Shown in pieces: positions 59,268 to 64,000 of a stretch of DNA of 64,000 nucleotides. Position 1 is the stretch's first letter; every line of letters starts with the position of its first letter. The notes below the pieces were generated by a model. It did not search any database. It was not told the DNA's origin and was given only the letters and a program-made list of their open reading frames with translations. The position numbers and the translations under genes were made by a program. Origin of the DNA: Opitutia bacterium (GTDB lineage Bacteria; Verrucomicrobiota; Verrucomicrobiia; Opitutales; Opitutaceae); contig PLOH01000142.1 of the NCBI GenBank assembly GCA_003142955.1, positions 1-64,000 on the forward strand, in the 5' to 3' direction.

Positions 59268-60075
59268 CTAGGCGAGCTTGGGAGCGAATTCTCCCACTGG
59301 AGCGCCACTGTCCTCTGGCAGGGGAGGTGGTTCAGCGGGCAGAATGATCCAGAACGCGGAGCCCGCGTCGATCTTGGGTGACGCGCTGGGGATCCCAGTG
59401 GACGGTCTCCGGCAGCGGGTCGGTGTATTCAAGCCTGACCTCCGTCCCCTTGCCGTGGGCGAGCGAGGCATTGAGGGCAACGACCTTGTCTAGATACGGT
59501 TTCAGCAAGACCGCGGTGATCTTCAGCCGGAGCGTGCCGGCCTCAATGGCCGAGAGGTCGAGCAGATCCTCGATCATCGGGACCATGCCCTCGCAGGCTT
59601 CGATCATCACGCTCACGAATTCGCGGTGCCGTTCCTGCGGCATATCCGGTTCGTCCCGCAGGAGCTGAAGGAGGCCATAAATCGCGGTGAGCGGGTTGCG
59701 CAAATCGTGGGCGGCCATCCCGAGAAAGCGGTTTTTCTCGGCGTTGAGCCGCAGCAGTTGTTCGTACCGCCTGGCTTTTTCAGCGATGTGGGAAAGATGG
59801 CCGGCGATCTCACGGCAGATGTTCGTATGAAGATCGCGATAAGTGTTGGGTGCCCGGTTGGAGAAGAAGAGGAACCCCACGGGTTTGCCGTCCGCCACCA
59901 GCGGATAGGTCAGGCCCGCCCGGATCCCTTCCTGGAGCATTCGGCTGGTCGACGCCGAAGCGGGATGAGTGCGGGCGTACTCCTCTCGAGATCGTTGATG
60001 ATGCGCGGCTCGCGCGTTGCCATGATGCGTTCCAGGCTCGTCGCACCGATCGGCACTATAACCCTTGTAGACGTT
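59268..60075 (-). pseudogene. Broken GAF-histidine kinase gene
   Basis: Remnant of a soluble GAF-HisKA-HATPase kinase. Three pieces in different frames can be joined: (1) about 60055 to 59990, encoding VPIGATSLERIMATREPRII; (2) 59940-59380, with TYPLVADGKPVGFLFFSN (GAF) and MAAHDLRNPLTAIYGLLQLL (H-box); (3) 59370-59268, with DAGSAFWIILP as the usual kinase C-terminal end. A 2-base insertion near 59981-59990 breaks the first junction. The second break coincides with loss of essentially the whole ATPase domain (N, G1, G2 boxes; about 85-90 residues). It cannot make a working kinase. The 5' end is not defined. Confidence 0.75.
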
Positions 60076-60224
60076 GGTCGGTCATGGAACGATGAGCGAT
60101 GCAGGCATGGATACCTGGTTGATCGGCAATCTGGGGCCCCGGCTTAGGGGTTCCCTTATTTGGACCGAGTGGAGCCGCCCGTCTCGCCGCTTGGAGATCC
60201 ACCGGATCTCCGGGGCCAGAAGGA

Positions 60225-61217
60225 TCAGGGCTCGGTCCGCTCCAACGTTACCTCTCCGGCCGAAAAGCGCTGCGGACGGCCGTTCCCGCTGCGGATAAGC
60301 AGGGAACCTTCGTCGTCGATCCCGCCGGCAATTCCGGTCACCTGGCGCGGGCCGTGCAGAAGGGTCACGGCCTGGCCGCGCAGCAGATCGTAGCGGTTCC
60401 AAAGATCGGCGAACGTGTCCCGGAAACTGCCCTCGACGAACTGTTCGTAGGCGGAGTACACGCAGCCCACGATCGCGGCGGTGAGGCGGTTGAGATCGAC
60501 CGGCTCGCCGGTGCAGGCAGAGAGGCTGGTGGCCTGCCGGGCGAGGGCCGGTGGCAGCGAATCGGCCGGAGAGTTGACGTTCAGGCCGAGTCCGAAAACA
60601 AGATCGCGGATCTGGTCGGCGTCGACCCGCGCCTCGGTCAGCATGCCGCCAAATTTCCGCCCCTGAAAATAGAGGTCATTCGGCCACTTCAGACCGGGCT
60701 GGATGCGGCAGAACTTGGCCACGAGATCGCACAGACTGGCGCCCATCCACAGGGTAAAGGTGGTCATGCGGCCCGGCTCCAGGCGCGGGCGGAAGACGAA
60801 GCTGGCGTAGAGATCACCGGGTCCCGCGCTGTGCCAGACGCGGCCGAAACGACCGCGGCCACGGCTCTGCCGCTGCGCCAGCACGACAAACGGCGTGGGC
60901 CGGGCGGCCGCCAGCTGCCGCTCGGCCTCGGCGTTGGTGCTGTCGATGTCCGGCAACCAAAGCAGGTCGACCGGCTGACGGCGCGGTCTCAGGTACGCCT
61001 GCACCAGCAATGGATTGAGCGCCCCCGGAGGGCGACGGATGCGGTAGCCATGATTGCGCACGGCCTCGAATTCGAAACCCTGCGCACGCAGCTTTCCCAT
61101 GTGCATCCAGACCGCGACGCGGCTCAGGCCCAGCTTGCGGGCCAGGGTCGTCCCTGAGACGAAGGCGGGATCGCGATCCAGCAGCTCGCAGAGGATGATG
61201 AATTCAGGGGAATTCAC
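60225..61217 (-). CDS. birA: Biotin--protein ligase with N-terminal HTH
   Basis: A 330-residue enzyme activating biotin and attaching it to carboxylases. N-terminal winged helix (SGTTLARKLGLSRVAVWMHM) marks the bifunctional type that may also repress biotin genes. Catalytic domain: DIDSTNAEAERQL, LAQRQSRGRGRFGRVWHS (biotin-binding GRGRxGR), LKWPNDLYFQGRKFGGMLTE (catalytic KWPNDL) and GLGLNVN. The C-terminal SH3-like domain ends GEVTLERTEP. The start overlaps the nadC stop (61214-61217). Confidence 0.95.
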   Translation of the reverse strand: MNSPEFIILCELLDRDPAFVSGTTLARKLGLSRVAVWMHMGKLRAQGFEFEAVRNHGYRIRRPPGALNPLLVQAYLRPRRQPVDLLWLPDIDSTNAEAERQLAAARPTPFVVLAQRQSRGRGRFGRVWHSAGPGDLYASFVFRPRLEPGRMTTFTLWMGASLCDLVAKFCRIQPGLKWPNDLYFQGRKFGGMLTEARVDADQIRDLVFGLGLNVNSPADSLPPALARQATSLSACTGEPVDLNRLTAAIVGCVYSAYEQFVEGSFRDTFADLWNRYDLLRGQAVTLLHGPRQVTGIAGGIDDEGSLLIRSGNGRPQRFSAGEVTLERTEP

Positions 61218-62191
61218 GGTCGCCAGTCGAGGCCGATGTCCGCCCAGACGCTGTGATGCACCAGGGCGCCGGAAGACACAAAATCGAGCCCGAGACCGCG
61301 CAGGTGGCGCAGCCGCCGCAGGGTGACGCCGCCGCTGGCCTCCGTGAAGGCCCGGGCGCCGATCCGGGCCACGGCCCGCCGGAGCTGCGGCACCGTGAAA
61401 TTGTCGAGCAGGATCACGTCGGCGCCGGCGGAGAGCGCCGCGGGGATCTGGTCGAGGCGGTCCACCTCGATCTCCACGGGCGAGCCGGGGGCGGTCCGCC
61501 GGGCCGCGATCACCGCCGCCGCCAGCCGGCCGGCATTCGCTGAGGCCGGGGAGGCATCCGCCTGGTCGTTCTTGCCGGAGAAGCCCAGCAGCGCGAGATG
61601 GTTGTCCTTCAACATCACCCGGTCAAACAAGCCGAGGCGATGGTTCCAACCGCCGCCGCAAGCCACGGCGTATTTCTCCAGCATCCGGTAGCCGGGAGTG
61701 GTCTTGCGGGTGTCGAGCAGCCGCGTGCGGCCGGAACCGAGCGCAACCGCGTGGCGCCGGGTCTGCGTGGCGATTCCGCTGAGCCGCTGGAGGAAGTTCA
61801 GCAGGATGCGCTCGGCGGCCAGCAGCACGCGGGGATCGCCCTGGAGGGTGGCGAGCACGCCACCCGGCGAAACCGCCGCGCCATCGCGCACCCGGAACTG
61901 CGCCGCCACCCGGCCGCCGTAAACGGACAAAACCAGCGGCACCAACCCCAGTCCGCAGGCCACCAGCGACTCCCGGGCGACGAGGGCGGCGGCGCTATGT
62001 CGTGGAGGACCGGATACGCACGCGGTGGACAGATCGCCGGTGCGCGCCGGCCGGCGGCGGAGGCCGAGGCCGGCGAGATCCTCGTCGCGCGCGATCTCCA
62101 CCAGACGGCGCAGATAGGCGACATCCAGGTCGTCCCATTGGAGGCGTTGGATGAGTCTTTCGGCGGAGGGAGGTCGCGAGGCGGACGGCAT
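61214..62191 (-). CDS. nadC: Nicotinate-nucleotide pyrophosphorylase (carboxylating)
   Basis: A 325-residue enzyme converting quinolinate and PRPP to nicotinate mononucleotide in NAD synthesis. Signatures RILLNFLQRLSGIATQTRRH, LDTRKTTPGYRMLEKYAVAC, GGGWNHRLGLFDRVMLKDNH, VEIEVDRLDQIPAAL, EASGGVTLRRLRHL and VSSGALVHH are present. An N-terminal extension of ~25 residues precedes the usual core. Overlaps birA by 4 bases; with coaX, birA and nadC form a cofactor-biosynthesis stretch. Confidence 0.95.
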   Translation of the reverse strand: MPSASRPPSAERLIQRLQWDDLDVAYLRRLVEIARDEDLAGLGLRRRPARTGDLSTACVSGPPRHSAAALVARESLVACGLGLVPLVLSVYGGRVAAQFRVRDGAAVSPGGVLATLQGDPRVLLAAERILLNFLQRLSGIATQTRRHAVALGSGRTRLLDTRKTTPGYRMLEKYAVACGGGWNHRLGLFDRVMLKDNHLALLGFSGKNDQADASPASANAGRLAAAVIAARRTAPGSPVEIEVDRLDQIPAALSAGADVILLDNFTVPQLRRAVARIGARAFTEASGGVTLRRLRHLRGLGLDFVSSGALVHHSVWADIGLDWRP

Positions 62192-62341
62192 GAAGAGGAA
62201 AGGGCGCGGGAGCGACGGGACTGTGAACCAAAGTCGCGCGGTTCGGCAAATGCCATTTCACGGCGGTCCGCCGGCTCAGACGGAACGAGGCCCTGGATTT
62301 GGGAGCGTGGAACCAGGACACAGAAAACAAAGGCCGGGGAA

Positions 62342-63406
62342 CTAAGGACCGCGGGTCCGCCGCGCCCACAGCACCTGGAATTGGCGGCCCATGTTGCCGG
62401 GATGGATCAGTTGCATCACGCCGAGCTTGCGCGAGCTGAGGCGGCCGGCTTCGGCGACCGTCAGCCGGCTCAGGGCCGGCGCCGCATGGTGCACGAAAAA
62501 CGCCTCCTGGGATTCGACGACCGGCGGATCAAAACCGTGGGCGGAGAGTGCGTCACCGAGCCAGTCCCAACAGACGTGGCAGGTCAGATCCTGTTCGCCG
62601 GGTTGGGCGAGCAAGGCGTTGCTCTGGCGGTGACGGAAATAGGCGCGCACCGTGCCGGCCGGGGTTTCCTCGGCGAGTTCCCGCCAGGATTTTCCGTAGT
62701 CAAAGGCGACGAACAATCCCGACCAGGGCAGCAGCGCGATTTTCTCGGCGAGGCGTGATGCGGCCAGAGGCAAATCGATCTGGTAGCCGTCCGGCGCAGC
62801 CGGCGGCAGGCGATCCCGCGCGGCCCGGACTTCCGGGGAGAGCTCCGGCAGCAGGACTTCCTCCAGCGCCCCGGACCGGAGGGCGACACCGAACTCGCGC
62901 CAGCGACCGGAGCGGCGGACCAGCCGGTGGCAGGGTTGGGCGTCGAACAACTCATTGGAAAACACGATGGCCTGCGGCGGGATCGCCAGTGGCCCCCCAA
63001 GGGGAATGTTCAAGGTCCCGGCGAACGGATGCGCCACCGAGGACATTCCCGGTGAGGAGGGGGCCAGCACCCCGGATGGTTCGCCTCCGGCTCGCTCGGT
63101 TCCAATCTCGACAAAGACGGAGGCGGCGGCCAATGGCGGGCCGAGCAAGCCGGTGCAGGCCGCGATCACCAGTTCGCCGAACACCGGTCCGAGTGAACTG
63201 GCGGTGAAGAAATCGGCCTCGGGGTCGCGTCCGATGCGCCGGCGCGGTCGGACGTAGTAGCCGGTCTTCTCATGGTACAGTGCCAGCTCCATGAAGCGCG
63301 CAAAGGACAGTGCGCCATCGGCGCCGGCTTGCTCCCGGAAAACGGCGATGAATTCGGGCGAAGCCGCGGGTAGGGTTCGTTCGGTCACAGCGGGATCACG
63401 AGCCAA
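62342..63406 (-). CDS. MidA-type SAM-dependent methyltransferase
   Basis: A 354-residue class I methyltransferase of the COG1565/NDUFAF7 family. Family parts: SFARFMELALYHEKTGYYVR, DFFTASSLGPVFGELVIAAC, VFVEIGTERAG (SAM-binding) and VFSNELFDAQPCHRLVRRSG, with GLFVAFDYGKSWREL later. Human and eukaryotic members methylate an arginine of a complex I subunit; the bacterial target is unknown. The start is divergent from the ctpA-like gene, separated by about 65 bases. Confidence 0.9.
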   Translation of the reverse strand: MARDPAVTERTLPAASPEFIAVFREQAGADGALSFARFMELALYHEKTGYYVRPRRRIGRDPEADFFTASSLGPVFGELVIAACTGLLGPPLAAASVFVEIGTERAGGEPSGVLAPSSPGMSSVAHPFAGTLNIPLGGPLAIPPQAIVFSNELFDAQPCHRLVRRSGRWREFGVALRSGALEEVLLPELSPEVRAARDRLPPAAPDGYQIDLPLAASRLAEKIALLPWSGLFVAFDYGKSWRELAEETPAGTVRAYFRHRQSNALLAQPGEQDLTCHVCWDWLGDALSAHGFDPPVVESQEAFFVHHAAPALSRLTVAEAGRLSSRKLGVMQLIHPGNMGRQFQVLWARRTRGP

Positions 63407-63470
63407 GATGGCAACTCTGTCGGACGCGGAAGCGATTTACAAGCACCCGCGGATGCCCACAGTAGGGGGA

Positions 63471-64000
63471 ATGTTCAAACGCGTTCTGGTCATCGTCGGT
63501 GGCGCGGCGGGCGGTATCCTCCTCGCCACGGCCCTGACGCAGCTCCATCCGGTGTGGAACTGGTGGCCCCACCGCGATCTTAATCGCAACGAGGTTTATT
63601 TCCGCACGGTGCTCGATCTGGTGACGACGAACTATGTCGATGCCAAGGAGGCCGACCCGGACCGGCTGACCCGCGCCGCCCTGGACGGCATGATCAAGTC
63701 GCTGGACCCGCATTCCGAGTTTATGCGGGCCGACGCCTACCGGGAACTGCGGGAAGAGATGGACGGGCGGTTCGGCGGGATCGGCATCCAGGTGGAGCAG
63801 CGGGACGGCAAGGTCGTGGTGGTGGCTCCGATTGCGGACACGCCGGCCGATCGGGCGGGCATTCGGCGGGCGGACGAGATCGTGAAGATCGACGGACAAG
63901 TCACGGAGAAACTGGGCATGGACAAAATCGTCGCACAATTGCGCGGCGAACCGGGATCGAAGGTGACCGTGACGCTGTTCCGACCGTCGACCAAGGCGAC
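63471..64000 (+). CDS. S41 family C-terminal processing peptidase (partial, runs off window)
   Basis: The first ~176 residues of a tail-specific (CtpA-like) serine protease, cut by the window end. One N-terminal helix (VLVIVGGAAGGILLATALT) anchors it in the inner membrane facing the periplasm. Then EVYFRTVLDLVTTNYVDA, DGMIKSLDPHSEFM and a PDZ domain (GGIGIQVEQRDGKVVVVAPI to RGEPGSKVTV). The catalytic Ser/Lys lie beyond the end. Start uncertain: in-frame ATGs at 63408 and 63453 are also possible; 63471 is the closest to the helix. Confidence 0.85.
   Translation, partial: MFKRVLVIVGGAAGGILLATALTQLHPVWNWWPHRDLNRNEVYFRTVLDLVTTNYVDAKEADPDRLTRAALDGMIKSLDPHSEFMRADAYRELREEMDGRFGGIGIQVEQRDGKVVVVAPIADTPADRAGIRRADEIVKIDGQVTEKLGMDKIVAQLRGEPGSKVTVTLFRPSTKA

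Overview
The window is 64 kb of GC-rich bacterial chromosome. The gene content points to a Gram-negative, aerobic, polysaccharide-degrading member of the Verrucomicrobiota, probably near Opitutaceae. The reasons are an alternative complex III / cbb3 oxidase operon, a heptose epimerase (LPS), secreted GH2/GH5/GH26 mannan-type hydrolases, a Gld-like ABC exporter with DUF4340 and AsmA-like partners, and many large hybrid kinases. The lineage is inferred from gene content and style only; there is no rRNA here to confirm it.

Layout. 1-3.4 kb: sugar transporter plus PfkB kinase (translationally coupled) and a 3-methyladenine DNA glycosylase. 3.4-7.4 kb: an accessory island of lower GC with small secreted or unknown genes, an IS110-type transposase remnant, a toxin-antitoxin pair and integron-like attC sites but no integrase, i.e. 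a candidate CALIN (attC cluster lacking an integrase). 7.4-14.8 kb: secreted glycoside hydrolases GH2 (with discoidin-like domains), GH5 and GH26, which would work together on beta-mannan or related hemicellulose. 14.8-22 kb: cupin, small secreted proteins, fmt, LysM protein, parB, SulP transporter and a YhcH-family protein. 22.7-34.7 kb: one long respiratory block, actABCDEF (quinol to cytochrome c) followed by a small membrane protein, a CcoS-like protein and cbb3 oxidase subunits CcoN, CcoO and a monohaem CcoP-like cytochrome. 34.7-39.6 kb (minus strand): hldD, proC, a REC-kinase protein, folD and an SH3-like secreted protein. 39.7-42.1 kb: fabG, acpP, fabF. 42.2-49.5 kb: two large hybrid kinases around a degenerate sulfatase-like protein. 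49.6-58.9 kb (minus): coaX, then ABC ATPase, permease, GldG-like, DUF4340 and AsmA-like genes. 59.3-63.4 kb (minus): a broken histidine kinase gene, birA, nadC and a MidA-type methyltransferase. 63.5 kb to the end (plus): the start of an S41 C-terminal processing protease.

The intergenic DNA is rich in repeats: REP-like hairpins, three copies of a ~127 bp MITE-like element with terminal inverted repeats, a perfect 36-bp inverted repeat, and low-complexity arrays between operon genes. One such array appears to have been inserted in frame into the sulfatase-like gene. The most unusual items are the integrase-less attC cassette array with an IS110 relic, the sulfatase-like protein that has lost its nucleophile and metal ligands, the MITE-like family, and the eroded kinase between coaX and birA. 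No CRISPR array, rRNA or tRNA gene was seen.
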